Below are positions 1 to 9,001 of a stretch of 64,000 nucleotides of DNA, one piece after another. The notes below the pieces were generated by a model, which searched no databases, had not been told where the DNA came from, and saw only the letters and a program-made list of their open reading frames with translations. The position numbers were made by a program, and so were the translations under genes. Position 1 is the stretch's first letter, and the number at the start of each line of letters is the position of its first letter. The stretch spans positions 62,001-126,000 of the forward strand of contig SUVG01000001.1 of NCBI GenBank assembly GCA_015062115.1, written 5' to 3'. This DNA is from Elusimicrobium sp. Lineage in GTDB: Bacteria; Elusimicrobiota; Elusimicrobia; Elusimicrobiales; Elusimicrobiaceae.

Positions 1-405
1 GTCTACAAACAAAATACGGTCTCCCGGCATGATTCCGGCTTTGTAAGCGGGGGTGCCCGGCATAGGCGTAACCACGGTTACGAAATTATCTATTTTTTGA
101 AGACGCATGCCGACCCCGCCGAAATCCCCCCGGGTATCGTTTTTAAGGGACTTATAGTCCTTCGGTTCCAAGTATTGGGAGAAGTCGTCCAATTCGCCGA
201 TGACACCTTTGATAGCACCTTTAATCAACACATCGGTATCGGTTTTTTCTACATAGTTTTCTTTTACAAATTCAAGCACATCTACAAAAGTACGCAACTG
301 TTTCAAACTGTTATCCGCCGCCGCATAAGCATACGGAAAAAGCGTGCCGACAAAAAACAACACCGCGGCAACAATAACAAAACGATTTAATTTTTCTGTT
401 TTCAT
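1..405 (-). CDS. S41 family C-terminal processing protease, N-terminal part (cut by window edge)
   Basis: The first 135 residues of a carboxy-terminal processing protease run off the left edge of the window. The start at 405 follows a good ribosome site (AGGAAAGGAAT). A hydrophobic signal segment (about residues 9-30) is followed by the helical S41 N-terminal region with KENYVE and LDDFSQYLEP, then the start of a PDZ domain (GDFGGVGMRL, then AGIMPGDRIL). The catalytic Ser/Lys region lies outside the window. It sits 17 bp after the EnvC-like gene, and envC-ctpA is a common pair in bacteria: CtpA proteases cut envelope proteins, often including murein hydrolases or their regulators. Family assignment is firm; the substrate is unknown. 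Confidence 0.88.
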   Translation of the reverse strand, partial: MKTEKLNRFVIVAAVLFFVGTLFPYAYAAADNSLKQLRTFVDVLEFVKENYVEKTDTDVLIKGAIKGVIGELDDFSQYLEPKDYKSLKNDTRGDFGGVGMRLQKIDNFVTVVTPMPGTPAYKAGIMPGDRILFVD

Positions 406-422
406 ATTCCTTTCCTATCCCT

Positions 423-1586
423 CTATTGTAACCAATTTTGCGGATTAACGGCAGTCGCCCCTTGGCGGATTTCGAAGTAAACCGCACTTTGCCCGGTTCC
501 GGACGACGATTGCGTATCCTTGCCGGCCAAGCCCAAGGTGCCCTGCACAGGGAGTTTATCCCCCACGGATACTTTTATTTCGCTCAAGAATCCGTAAATA
601 CTGAAAAATCCTTTGTTGTGGTCCACAATCACCACGTTTCCGTACGAACGGAACGGCCCCGCGTAAATTACGCTTCCCGCCGCCACCGTTTTAACCGGCT
701 CGCCGTATTTAGCGGCAATTTTAATACCATCACGGAAAATCCAAGTATTCAAATCGGCTCTGTATTCTTTACCGAATTTACTGATTACTTTTCCGTTTAC
801 GGGCCAAGGCAAACTGTGGGCCGGCACATCAATTTTGGGCCCGTCCGTTTTTTTGCCCGCCGTTTTGGAAGACGAATCTTTTTGGGCGGCGGCCTTTCTT
901 TTGCGTTCAAACGACGCAAGCAAATTGTTTAATTCCTGGGCCGATTTGTTCAGCTCGTTAATTTCTTTACGAACCGCGGCCACTTTGCGTTTGGTAACAT
1001 CTAAATCTTTTTTCTTTTTATTAAAAGATTGTGAAATAACGGCTTGCTCTTCTTTGATTTTGGAAGTTTGCGCCAAGAGGTTACGGTTGCGTTCTTCAAA
1101 CGAGTGGATACGCTCTTTGGCTTCTTTATTTTCTTTTTTAAGTTTTGCGGCAAAAGCGGCTTTGTGGGTAATCATACGCTCCACAAAAATTTCTTCTTCC
1201 AAACTGTACCCGCCGGGGCAGGCCGGGCAAGCGGGTGTAAAATAATGGGCCAAAAGTTCTTCTTCCACTACCCCTTTCCACATAGGCATACTGCGCTCCA
1301 AAGCGGCGCGTTTTTCTTCTATGGATAAAATGTTTTGTTCCACATAGGAAATGTCGGACTCCAGTTGATTTTTCTTGCGTTGAGCCCGCACGCGTTGGTC
1401 TTCCAAAGCGGTCATTTCCCGCGAAATTTTCTTTTCCTGCTCGCGGTATTTTTTTAGTTCGCTTTCTTTTTGGGCGGCTTGTTTTTTTAAGCGTTCGATT
1501 TCACGCTTACGATCGGCGGCCTCGTCGCAAAAAAGCGGCGAAGCACAAAAAAACAAAGCCAGTAAAACCGTTAGAATTTTTGCCAT
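423..1586 (-). CDS. EnvC-like murein hydrolase activator with degenerate LytM domain
   Basis: The 387-residue protein has a signal peptide (about 1-20), a long charged coiled coil (about 22-240) and a C-terminal LytM/M23 fold (about 270-387). The metal ligands of active M23 peptidases are gone: the usual HxGxD region reads FRDGIK, the YAHL histidine is replaced in YGFL, and the HLHFE motif reads AVYFE. Known EnvC/NlpD proteins have the same loss and activate amidases instead of cutting peptidoglycan. The start overlaps the upstream ftsX by 16 bp, which fits the FtsEX-EnvC arrangement in which FtsX transmits ATP-driven changes to the coiled coil. The likely role is septal peptidoglycan splitting in the periplasm. 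Confidence 0.87.
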   Translation of the reverse strand: MAKILTVLLALFFCASPLFCDEAADRKREIERLKKQAAQKESELKKYREQEKKISREMTALEDQRVRAQRKKNQLESDISYVEQNILSIEEKRAALERSMPMWKGVVEEELLAHYFTPACPACPGGYSLEEEIFVERMITHKAAFAAKLKKENKEAKERIHSFEERNRNLLAQTSKIKEEQAVISQSFNKKKKDLDVTKRKVAAVRKEINELNKSAQELNNLLASFERKRKAAAQKDSSSKTAGKKTDGPKIDVPAHSLPWPVNGKVISKFGKEYRADLNTWIFRDGIKIAAKYGEPVKTVAAGSVIYAGPFRSYGNVVIVDHNKGFFSIYGFLSEIKVSVGDKLPVQGTLGLAGKDTQSSSGTGQSAVYFEIRQGATAVNPQNWLQ

Positions 1587-2362
1587 TTAGATAAAGTCCA
1601 CCCGAAAAGTCCGCAAAAGGCTATCAGTAAGATTTGCAGAAAAGGATTTGTAAACTGGGCAAAGGCTTCCGCCAAAAAACCGGTAGGATACACAAGCCCC
1701 GCAAAAAACAGGCACGCACACAACGCGGCTAATATGCCCGATACGGCGCCCCCCACATAATGCGAACGTTTTTCGCGAGATGGGTAGGCTTCGACCAAAA
1801 ACATAAAAGCCAAAAAGAGCAGTAACGAAAACGATACCGCCAAGCGCAACAGTTTGGCACACAACCCCACATAAAAAATCATATCGGCGTGTTCGACATT
1901 ATAACGGGCCGACAAAAGCGGATATTCCGAAGATAAATTATCCACAAACGGACGAATATTGTTTAACGCACGGAAGTTCACCTTTACTTCAAAATAGGGA
2001 GGCATTTTATCCTTACCCATCAACAGGAGCGATTCCGCCAGTTGCGGGTTTTGTTTGCGGACGGCTTCCAGTCCGTCTTGAGGAGAAAACAACCGCACAC
2101 CCGTGATATCCGTTTTTTGGTTCAACGATTCCCCGATTTGGTTTAAGGTATCGTTTGTGGTTTTGGTGTTTACCGTAAAAATAATCTTAAAGGAATTTTC
2201 CAATTCCTTATAATAACGGTTCAAACGCGTGCTGACAAACAACACACTTTGTCCCAATACGGCTACTGCCAGCACCAGCAAAAACAAACGGCGATGCAAA
2301 TGAAAAATATGTTTTACCTGATTTTTTTGTTTGCCAGGTTTTTCTTCAAAAAATTCTTCCAT
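1571..2362 (-). CDS. ftsX: FtsX-like cell division ABC permease subunit
   Basis: The 263-residue membrane protein has FtsX topology: a cytoplasmic N-terminus, TM1 at about 26-47, a periplasmic domain of about 110 residues, then three more TM segments in the last 95 residues. The periplasmic part has the FtsX pattern of repeated short helices and strands (KTDITGVRLFSPQDGLEAVRK is typical of the extracellular loop). FtsX normally partners the ATPase FtsE, but no ftsE lies next to it: the gene upstream is an alkaline phosphatase, one base away. The overlap with the EnvC-like gene downstream supports a joint role in activating septal hydrolases. Confidence 0.82.
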   Translation of the reverse strand: MEEFFEEKPGKQKNQVKHIFHLHRRLFLLVLAVAVLGQSVLFVSTRLNRYYKELENSFKIIFTVNTKTTNDTLNQIGESLNQKTDITGVRLFSPQDGLEAVRKQNPQLAESLLLMGKDKMPPYFEVKVNFRALNNIRPFVDNLSSEYPLLSARYNVEHADMIFYVGLCAKLLRLAVSFSLLLFLAFMFLVEAYPSREKRSHYVGGAVSGILAALCACLFFAGLVYPTGFLAEAFAQFTNPFLQILLIAFCGLFGWTLSKWQKF

Positions 2363-2363
2363 A

Positions 2364-3743
2364 TTATTTTTTATCCCAACCCAACGCTTTTAGCATACGG
2401 GGCAACATATCGGTATTGTGATACACCCCGGTAAACTCGTCCGCTTCCGGCCCGTAAGCAACGCTTAAAAGCATGGAGGAAGAGTGAGTGGGGGTTGCCC
2501 ACACAAGGCCGCGGGAAAGGTCGAACTGACGCATCACTCCCGGAATATCTTGTAAGTTTTCAAACCCGCTGACATCTACGGGATATCCCAAGGCTTCCGT
2601 TAATTTTTCCTGTACCAATTCGGCTGTTAATTGTTCGGCGGGAATCCGTTTCAATTCTTCTTGCACATAGTGCAAACTGCGTTTTTGTTTTTCAAACAGT
2701 TCATACTGCTTAAAGGAAGCATAGTCCATGTCTCCGCTGTAGAGCGCTTCACCCTGGGCGGTTTTCTTTTGGACTTGTTCTTTTCCTAAATGTTGATAGG
2801 TAAACGCACCGAGGCCGGTGTCGTGATCGGCATTAAGATAAATAAGGGTACCCGGATGCTCGTCCGCATATTTCTTGATATAGGCCAGGGCCTCATCAAG
2901 CACCTTCATTTCCGCCCATACACTTCCGGCATCGTTGGCGTGGGCGGCCCAGTCTATTTTCCCGGCTTCTACCATCAGTACAAAACCGTTTTTGTTTTTT
3001 TCCAACAGTTCAATCGATTTTTTTACCTGCTCGGTTAAAGAAGGCAAATGCGTATAGTTTTGCATTTCGATGGACAAAGGCATCGCTTCTTCGGAAAAAA
3101 GCCCCAGTAATTTTCCTTTTTGCACTCGTTCCAGTTCTTTTTTATTGCGGGCTACCTGATAACCTTTCTTTTTGGCATAATTGAGAAGTCCTTTATTTTC
3201 GCCGGTGGTAAAATACTTAAGTCCGCCTCCGGAGATAACATCTAATCCCAAATCAATTTGCTGACGGGCAATTTCCCTTTTTTCCCCGCGGTTGGAAGCA
3301 TGAGCGGAAAAGCCTGCCGGGGTAGCGTCCGTAACATACGAATCGGTAATTACACCGATAGATTTTCCCTTTTCTTTGGCAATTTCCAACAGGGTGGAAA
3401 CGGGCGCATCATTAAAATCTTTCCCGATGACCCCCGGCCGAGTAAAAGCCCCCGTCGCCATTTGGGTAGCGGAAGCGGCCGAATCGGTTACGACGGTATC
3501 GTAAGTGTTATTGAAATATACTCCCATTTGTCCTTCTTGGGTCAATTTTTCCAAATGAGAAATTTTCTCCGGATAGCCGGGCACATTTCCGTAGCGCACC
3601 CCTTGCATAAAGAAACCCATTAACTCCGGGCCCATGCCGTCGCCGATTACCCAAATTACATTTTTTACTTCTCCCGCAAAAAGTCCGCCCGCCAAAAGCA
3701 GGCAGAACCCCGCGCACAGAATTTTTTGAAAAAGTTTCATCAC
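2364..3743 (-). CDS. Alkaline phosphatase (PhoA family), secreted
   Basis: A 459-residue protein with a cleavable signal peptide (about 1-24). The metal site shows VIGDGMG (Asp35), and the nucleophile motif is TDSAASAT (Ser88). Further ligands appear in KIDWAAHANDAG, NADHDTGLGAF and the late TPTHSSS motif. This matches a full-length periplasmic alkaline phosphatase that releases phosphate from monoesters. It lies directly upstream of ftsX with one base between them and just after glgA, so it is probably co-transcribed with both. No PhoB box was recognised upstream, so phosphate control cannot be claimed. Confidence 0.93.
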   Translation of the reverse strand: MMKLFQKILCAGFCLLLAGGLFAGEVKNVIWVIGDGMGPELMGFFMQGVRYGNVPGYPEKISHLEKLTQEGQMGVYFNNTYDTVVTDSAASATQMATGAFTRPGVIGKDFNDAPVSTLLEIAKEKGKSIGVITDSYVTDATPAGFSAHASNRGEKREIARQQIDLGLDVISGGGLKYFTTGENKGLLNYAKKKGYQVARNKKELERVQKGKLLGLFSEEAMPLSIEMQNYTHLPSLTEQVKKSIELLEKNKNGFVLMVEAGKIDWAAHANDAGSVWAEMKVLDEALAYIKKYADEHPGTLIYLNADHDTGLGAFTYQHLGKEQVQKKTAQGEALYSGDMDYASFKQYELFEKQKRSLHYVQEELKRIPAEQLTAELVQEKLTEALGYPVDVSGFENLQDIPGVMRQFDLSRGLVWATPTHSSSMLLSVAYGPEADEFTGVYHNTDMLPRMLKALGWDKK

Positions 3744-3749
3744 TACTCC

Positions 3750-5198
3750 TTATACAATCGTTTTGCTGTACAATTCCAAATAGGCCTTGGCCGATTTATC
3801 CCAAGACAAGTCCTGACGCATGGCATTTTTTACCAGGCGAGTCCAAACCGTGCGGTTGTTATACACGCTAAGCGCAAATTCCAAGGTTTCGCAAATACCT
3901 TTTTGGCTATATTTTTCAATGAAAAATCCGGTAGCGGTTTCTTCGTTTCCGGGGTGATAACCACGCACCGTATCTACAAGTCCCCCCACTTTGGAAACAA
4001 TCGGCAAAGCACCGTATTGCATGGCAATCAGTTGCGAAAGCCCGCACGGCTCGAAACGGGAAGGCATCAAGAATAAGTCCGAACCGGCATAGATACGGTG
4101 GGCCAGTTCTTCGTCCAATCGTCCGTTATAACTGATTTTTCCGGGGTTATTGCGCGCTAAACTTTGGTAGGCTTTTTCAAGCATGGGGTCTCCCATACCC
4201 AAAATGACAAATTGAGCGCGATTTTTGTATTTTTCAATCAAATCTAATACGATATCCAATCCTTTTTGATAATCCAAGCGGGACACGATACCGATAAGCG
4301 GTTTTTCGGGGTCTTGTTCCAATTTACATTGTTGTTGCAAGGCCAGTTTGGCGGCCAATTTACCTTTAGCCGATTCGCTGGCATCGTAACCGACGGGAAG
4401 CACGGGATCCAGTTCCGGATCCCACACTTCGGTATCAATTCCGTTTACAATACCGCAGAAATTAGCACTGCGGTGGCGCAAAAGCCCTTCCAGACCGAAA
4501 CCCATGGCCGGGTCGTTTTGAACTTCGCGCGCGTAGTTCGGGCTGACGGTGTTGATGTTATCGGCAAAAACCAAACCGCTTTTTAAGAAACTGATTCCGC
4601 CGTAGTATTCAAACTTTTCGGGCGTATAATCAACCGGGTGGAAACCGGCTTTGCGGAAAGAGGAATAAGAGTAATGCCCTTGATAAGCGATGTTGTGAAT
4701 CGTATATAAACAGCGGGTGCGGGTATAGAACGCGTCCAATTTGTAAACGGTTTTTAAGTAAGCCGGGATAAGGCCTGTTTGCCAATCGTGGCAGTGAATC
4801 AAATCGGGGCGGAAGCCGATGAATTTGCATCCTTCCAATACGGCCCGGTTAAAAAGGATAAACCGCTCGTCGTTATCGGCATATTCTCCTTCTTTGGTGT
4901 GGTACAAAGAGGGACGGTCAAAATACTTGCGGTTTCCTACGAAGAAAACGAGTACATTTCCCCAATTTACATAAGAAAGGGAAACTTGTTCAATGCGGTC
5001 TCCGATCGGGATTAAAAACACCCCCGGTACTACCTTCAAGGAAGAAACCCGCACGATATTGCGGTAATGCGGCAGGAAAAGAAGCACTTTATTTCCTTTG
5101 CGGGAAGCGAATTGTTGGCAAAGGGCTCCCACTACATCGGCAAGCCCGCCCGTCTTACAAAAAGGGAAGGCCTCACTGGCGGCTAAAACGATATTCAT
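3750..5198 (-). CDS. glgA: Glycogen synthase (ADP-glucose type, GT5)
   Basis: A full-length 482-residue GT5 glycogen/starch synthase. The N-terminal ADP-glucose motif KTGGLADVVGAL begins at Lys15, and the C-terminal half has the GT-B donor-site motif in SRFEPCGLSQLIAMQYG. It extends alpha-1,4-glucan from ADP-glucose, so the organism should store glycogen. A small membrane-anchored protein with a glycogen-binding-type domain is encoded at 60604. The gene is flanked within 2-7 bp by scpB and the phosphatase gene, so it is part of a long minus-strand transcription unit of mixed function. Confidence 0.95.
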   Translation of the reverse strand: MNIVLAASEAFPFCKTGGLADVVGALCQQFASRKGNKVLLFLPHYRNIVRVSSLKVVPGVFLIPIGDRIEQVSLSYVNWGNVLVFFVGNRKYFDRPSLYHTKEGEYADNDERFILFNRAVLEGCKFIGFRPDLIHCHDWQTGLIPAYLKTVYKLDAFYTRTRCLYTIHNIAYQGHYSYSSFRKAGFHPVDYTPEKFEYYGGISFLKSGLVFADNINTVSPNYAREVQNDPAMGFGLEGLLRHRSANFCGIVNGIDTEVWDPELDPVLPVGYDASESAKGKLAAKLALQQQCKLEQDPEKPLIGIVSRLDYQKGLDIVLDLIEKYKNRAQFVILGMGDPMLEKAYQSLARNNPGKISYNGRLDEELAHRIYAGSDLFLMPSRFEPCGLSQLIAMQYGALPIVSKVGGLVDTVRGYHPGNEETATGFFIEKYSQKGICETLEFALSVYNNRTVWTRLVKNAMRQDLSWDKSAKAYLELYSKTIV

Positions 5199-5199
5199 A

Positions 5200-6153
5200 T
5201 TATTTTTCCTCCTGGGTTAAATCGGCTTGAACAGATGTTTCTGTTTCGGTTGGATTATCAACGGCAACTTCAACAACGGAAGAATTTTCCGTTTCTTCCG
5301 TTTGTGCGGCCGCGGCGGTTTCATTATCGGCAGATACTTCGGCCTCCTGCCCCAAAGATTGGGACAGCAAATCGTCCGAAAAGAAATCGGCGCGGTTGTA
5401 GGTATTGCGCGTAAAGAACGGATCGGCCGAAGAATCCAACGCTTGCAGTTTTTCTTCCCCTTCCAATTCTTCCAACGGAATAATAGCCGGCTCCGCGAGC
5501 GGCGGGAGCGGATCGCCGAACGGCAAATCTTCTTGTTTTTCGTGTAATTGTTTGGCGGCAAAAACCTGCAAGTCCGGTAATTCGGAAATTTTATTTAAGC
5601 CAAACAATCTCAAAAATTCGTCGGTCGTGCCATACACCATCGGGCGGCCGATGGTATCTTTTTTGCCGACCACACGCACCAAAGAACGCTCCAACAGGCG
5701 TTCAAGCGGCCCGGCCACATCTACCCCGCGGATAGATTCCATTTCGGCGCGGGTAATAGGCTGTTTGTAAGCGATAATAGCCAATGTTTCAAGCGCGGCG
5801 TTGGAAAGTTTGGTGGTCATTTTTTCGTTATATAAACGACGCACCCAACGGCCGTATTCGGGCTTGGTGGCCATTTGAAAACCTCCGCCGATTTCCACAA
5901 TCTGCACGGCACGGCCGTCGCGCACATATTCGGCTTGGAGTTCTTGGATAATTTCGCGCACGCGGCGCGCATCGGCGGCTTCCACCACATCGGCAATGCG
6001 GGTGGGCTTAATGGGCCGATCGGTAATAAACAAAAGCGTTTCAATAATTTTTTTCAAATCTTCCGTTTCCAACAAAGTATCCGCCACGGGGGCCGTGTTT
6101 TCTTCGGTTTCGGGTGCGGCGGGGGTTGTTTGTAACACTTCTTCGCTTTGCAT
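5200..6153 (-). CDS. scpB: Segregation and condensation protein B, with acidic C-terminal tail
   Basis: ScpB forms the SMC-ScpA-ScpB complex that compacts and segregates the chromosome. The core (about 30-215) has the paired winged-helix pattern, with LETLAIIAYKQPITRAEMESIRG and the RPMVYGTTDEFLRLFGL motif. The 317-residue length is well above the usual ~190 for the family. The surplus is a low-complexity acidic tail from about residue 215, rich in Glu, Thr and Val, plus a short acidic N-terminal extension. scpA lies 15 bp upstream in the usual order. The tail's function is unknown. Confidence 0.93.
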   Translation of the reverse strand: MQSEEVLQTTPAAPETEENTAPVADTLLETEDLKKIIETLLFITDRPIKPTRIADVVEAADARRVREIIQELQAEYVRDGRAVQIVEIGGGFQMATKPEYGRWVRRLYNEKMTTKLSNAALETLAIIAYKQPITRAEMESIRGVDVAGPLERLLERSLVRVVGKKDTIGRPMVYGTTDEFLRLFGLNKISELPDLQVFAAKQLHEKQEDLPFGDPLPPLAEPAIIPLEELEGEEKLQALDSSADPFFTRNTYNRADFFSDDLLSQSLGQEAEVSADNETAAAAQTEETENSSVVEVAVDNPTETETSVQADLTQEEK

Positions 6154-6168
6154 AAATCCTCCCGGCGG

Positions 6169-6927
6169 TTAATTGGTTTCGCCGTGCATCAGGGTTTTGA
6201 AATCTTTGTCTTTATTTTCGGGGTTTAGGTAAATGCGAATTTGCCCTTCTTTTTCGTCTTGACGGGCAAGCAATTTTTTAATTTTCATCAGTTCCAACAA
6301 GGCCATAAAGCAGGTAATTACCCCGCGTTTTTTAGTTTCCCCGACAAAAATATCATCTAACAAAACCCAAGTGCGGTGAGTAAACATATCCACCACTTTT
6401 TGCATTTTTACTTCGATAGGAAATTCTTCCACTTTCAAAAGTTCAATGCGTTTGCGTTCGTCTAAACGGTCAAAGGCGCGTTTTACCGCGGCAAGCAAAT
6501 CAAACATTTGCAGATTGATTACTTTTTCCCCTGCATCAAAAATGGGAGCGGAACGGTAGAACTTGTCTTTGTTTTCTTCCAACTTTTGGTTTAAGAATTT
6601 GCTGGCTTCCTTATACTTTTGATATTCCACCAATTTGGCAATCAATTCCTTGGCCGGGTTGGGGCCTTCGTCCTCGGTGGTAGGTGCCTGAGAGGGAAGC
6701 AGCGTCTTGGCCTTAATTTGCATCAGCGTACTGGCCATGACCAAAAATTCCCCCGCCACTTCCAAGTTGAGTTCCTGCATTACATTTAAGTAGTCCAGGT
6801 ACTGTTGGGTGATTTCGGCAATGTTGATATCGCAAATGTCTAAGTTGTCTTTTTTGATCAAATGCAACAACAGGTCCATCGGGCCTTCAAACACATTGAT
6901 ACGAACATTGATCGGGGCGGGGTTCAT
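6169..6927 (-). CDS. scpA: Segregation and condensation protein A (kleisin)
   Basis: A 252-residue kleisin subunit of the SMC complex. The N-terminal signature FEGPMDLLLHLIKKDNLDI, then EFLVMASTLMQIKAKTLLP, is characteristic of ScpA. The C-terminal winged helix that binds the SMC head shows VITCFMALLELMKIKKLLARQ. The start at 6927 gives the conventional N-terminus. It sits between trpS (15 bp upstream) and scpB. Confidence 0.95.
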   Translation of the reverse strand: MNPAPINVRINVFEGPMDLLLHLIKKDNLDICDINIAEITQQYLDYLNVMQELNLEVAGEFLVMASTLMQIKAKTLLPSQAPTTEDEGPNPAKELIAKLVEYQKYKEASKFLNQKLEENKDKFYRSAPIFDAGEKVINLQMFDLLAAVKRAFDRLDERKRIELLKVEEFPIEVKMQKVVDMFTHRTWVLLDDIFVGETKKRGVITCFMALLELMKIKKLLARQDEKEGQIRIYLNPENKDKDFKTLMHGETN

Positions 6928-6942
6928 AAATAAATTTTCCTT

Positions 6943-7998
6943 TTATTTTGTAATTTTCATTACTCTTTTTACTTCCGCCAATGTTTGTGCGGCAGAAGCA
7001 CAGGCGCGTTCTTTCCCTTCGGCTACAATTTTATCCAACAGGGCTTGATCTGCCGCAAAAATTTTACGGCGTTCCACAAAAGCGTTTAATTCGGGTTCCA
7101 TGAGTGCAAATAATTCTTTTTTACAGGCCACACACCCAAGCGCACCGGCTTTGCATTCTTCGCAACGCTTGGCGGCATCGGGATTATAGACCTTGTGGAA
7201 GGCGAACACCACACAACCGTCGGGGTTGGCGGGGTCGTTGGCTTTTTTCTTGTTGGGGTCGGTAAACATCGCCATCACTTTTTTGCGCACACTATCCAAA
7301 TCTTCCCCTAAAGCGATCGAGTTGTTGTAAGATTTGGACATTTTCCGCCCGTCAATGCCGGGCAGTCTTGCCACCGTGGTGTAGAGCGGTTTGGGTTCTA
7401 CAAACACCTGCTCGCCGTAAATTTCGGCAAAGCGGCGGGCTAAATCGCGTGCGATTTCCACATGGGCGGTTTGGTCTTCTCCCACGGGCACAAGGGCCGA
7501 TTTGTGAATCAAAATATCCGTAGACATCAATACCGGGTAACCCAAAAAACCGAACGAAGAAATTTCTTCGTCTCCTGCGATAGAGTTTAATTTTTCACCC
7601 AAAGATTTATCGTCCAGTTGTCCGGCATATTTTTGTTTTAAGAGTTCCTGGATTTGCTCTTTGTAGGTCGGGTTTCTAAGCAGCCACCCCAAGGGTGTTA
7701 CCATGCCGAGCAAGGTGTTAAGTTCGCTGATTTGGGGAACATCGGACTGAATAAAAATGGTGCATTTTTTCGGGTCTAATCCGGCGGTCAGCCAATCGAT
7801 TAACATGGCTTGCGAATTGGCCGCCAAGTTTTGCGTTTTGTCATACGCGGTAGTTAAAGAGTGTAAATCTGCCACAAAGAAAAAGCAGTTGTATTTATCC
7901 TGCAGAGAAACCCAATTTTTAAGGGCGCCGTGATAGTTGCCCAAATGGAGTTTGCCCGTAGGGCGCATACCGGAAAGTACAATTTTTTCGTTCGTCAT
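6943..7998 (-). CDS. trpS: Tryptophanyl-tRNA synthetase
   Basis: A class I aminoacyl-tRNA synthetase of 351 residues that charges tRNA-Trp. The HIGH-like motif appears as KLHLGNYHG near residue 17 and the KMSKS loop as GRKMSKSYNN. The sequence MRPTGKLHLGN is typical of TrpS. A cluster of cysteines (CEECKAGALGCVACKK) near the C-terminus resembles the zinc- or cluster-like insert seen in some TrpS proteins. A GAGGAATT ribosome site precedes the start. It lies 12 bp downstream of the M50 protease gene. Confidence 0.96.
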   Translation of the reverse strand: MTNEKIVLSGMRPTGKLHLGNYHGALKNWVSLQDKYNCFFFVADLHSLTTAYDKTQNLAANSQAMLIDWLTAGLDPKKCTIFIQSDVPQISELNTLLGMVTPLGWLLRNPTYKEQIQELLKQKYAGQLDDKSLGEKLNSIAGDEEISSFGFLGYPVLMSTDILIHKSALVPVGEDQTAHVEIARDLARRFAEIYGEQVFVEPKPLYTTVARLPGIDGRKMSKSYNNSIALGEDLDSVRKKVMAMFTDPNKKKANDPANPDGCVVFAFHKVYNPDAAKRCEECKAGALGCVACKKELFALMEPELNAFVERRKIFAADQALLDKIVAEGKERACASAAQTLAEVKRVMKITK

Positions 7999-8010
7999 AA
8001 TTCCTCGTAA

Positions 8011-8646
8011 TTACATTAAAAATTTAGAAAATAAACCTACGATAAAAGAGGCCGGCGGAAACAAAATATATTTCACCGCGCCGGTGGCTACCAAACCGAT
8101 AACCACCCACATACCCCACCGTGCCAAAAAAGCATCGTATATATAGGCGGCTTTTAACGGCAGTAATGCCGCCACGATTCTGCCCCCGTCCAACGGAGCA
8201 ATAGGCATTAAATTAAAAACGGCCAATATCACATTGATTGTCATGCCGTACTGCAATAAACTAAATAAGGTTTCCAACGTGGAGTAAGGAATCTGTTGGC
8301 GAAATATCAGCAAAACCTTCATCACAAGCACACACACTATCGCCAAAGCCAAGTTGGTAAGCGGGCCGGCCAAAGCCACTTTGCCCATATCGCGGCGGGG
8401 AGAAGGAAATTTCATCGGGTTAACGGGCACGGGGCGTGCCCAACCAAAAAGCGGGAAACCCATGATATAGCAAAAAAGAGGAACTGCCAACGTGCCGACA
8501 GGATCCACATGTTTAATGGGGTTGAGGGTTAAGCGTCCGCTGTAATAAGCGGTGTTATCCCCCATGCGATAGGCGGCATAACCGTGGGCAAATTCGTGCA
8601 AGACAATAGAAAAAAATAAAACCGGCAAAAAAATGATAATTTCCAT
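8011..8646 (-). CDS. Site-2 protease-type M50 membrane metallopeptidase
   Basis: A small 211-residue polytopic protein with the M50 zinc motif HEFAH (His17, His21) in TM1 and the second ligand motif in NLMPIAPLDGGRI. It lacks a PDZ domain, so it belongs to the compact M50 branch found next to scpA/trpS in many bacteria rather than to RseP. It is expected to cut substrates within the membrane; the substrate is unknown. A -10-like TAGAAT (8656-8661, minus strand) lies only 9 nt before the start codon, so the transcript may be leaderless. It is the first gene of the minus-strand run that ends at the window edge. Confidence 0.88.
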   Translation of the reverse strand: MEIIIFLPVLFFSIVLHEFAHGYAAYRMGDNTAYYSGRLTLNPIKHVDPVGTLAVPLFCYIMGFPLFGWARPVPVNPMKFPSPRRDMGKVALAGPLTNLALAIVCVLVMKVLLIFRQQIPYSTLETLFSLLQYGMTINVILAVFNLMPIAPLDGGRIVAALLPLKAAYIYDAFLARWGMWVVIGLVATGAVKYILFPPASFIVGLFSKFLM

Positions 8647-8735
8647 ATATATTGTATTCTACTAATTTATACCGATTCCTGCACACTTTCCCCTTTTATT
8701 TTTTCCTTCTTTTTGGGCCGAAGAAAAACAAAGAC

Positions 8736-8905
8736 TTGTATATTTAGTATAAATTGATTAAAATATACTTAATCTTAATTAACTATATTAAAATAATTAA
8801 GATTGATAACAAAACAAAAACAGAGGAACTTTGCAAAAAGCGCGCATCCTTTTTGCAAAGCGGAACCGAAAAAAAGGCGGCTGGTTGTTCAGCCGCCTTC
8901 TTGTT
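8736..8905 (+). ncRNA. Candidate structured RNA or long 5' UTR: promoter-like element plus three stem-loops
   Basis: The 355-bp gene-free stretch 8647-9001 contains three consecutive perfect inverted repeats. They are 8771-8781/8794-8804 (11 bp), 8829-8840/8849-8860 (12 bp, arms CTTTGCAAAAAG and its complement) and 8876-8883/8890-8897 (8 bp, GC-rich, followed by TTCTTGTTT). A promoter-like TTGTAT (8736-8741), 17 bp, TAAAAT (8759-8764) would start a transcript at about 8771, where the first hairpin begins. No convincing coding frame is present. It may be a ~130-nt small RNA ended by the third hairpin, or a leader of the lipoprotein gene at 9002. The third hairpin is also flanked by A7, so it could act as a terminator on the minus strand. 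Confidence 0.4.
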
Positions 8906-9001
8906 TGCAGGAAAAAAGATCTTGCAAAATAAAATCTTTTTTTTAACTCTTAAAAAAAGTAAAATAATTGCAACCAATTTTCAAAAAGGAGAACACACAA
9001 C

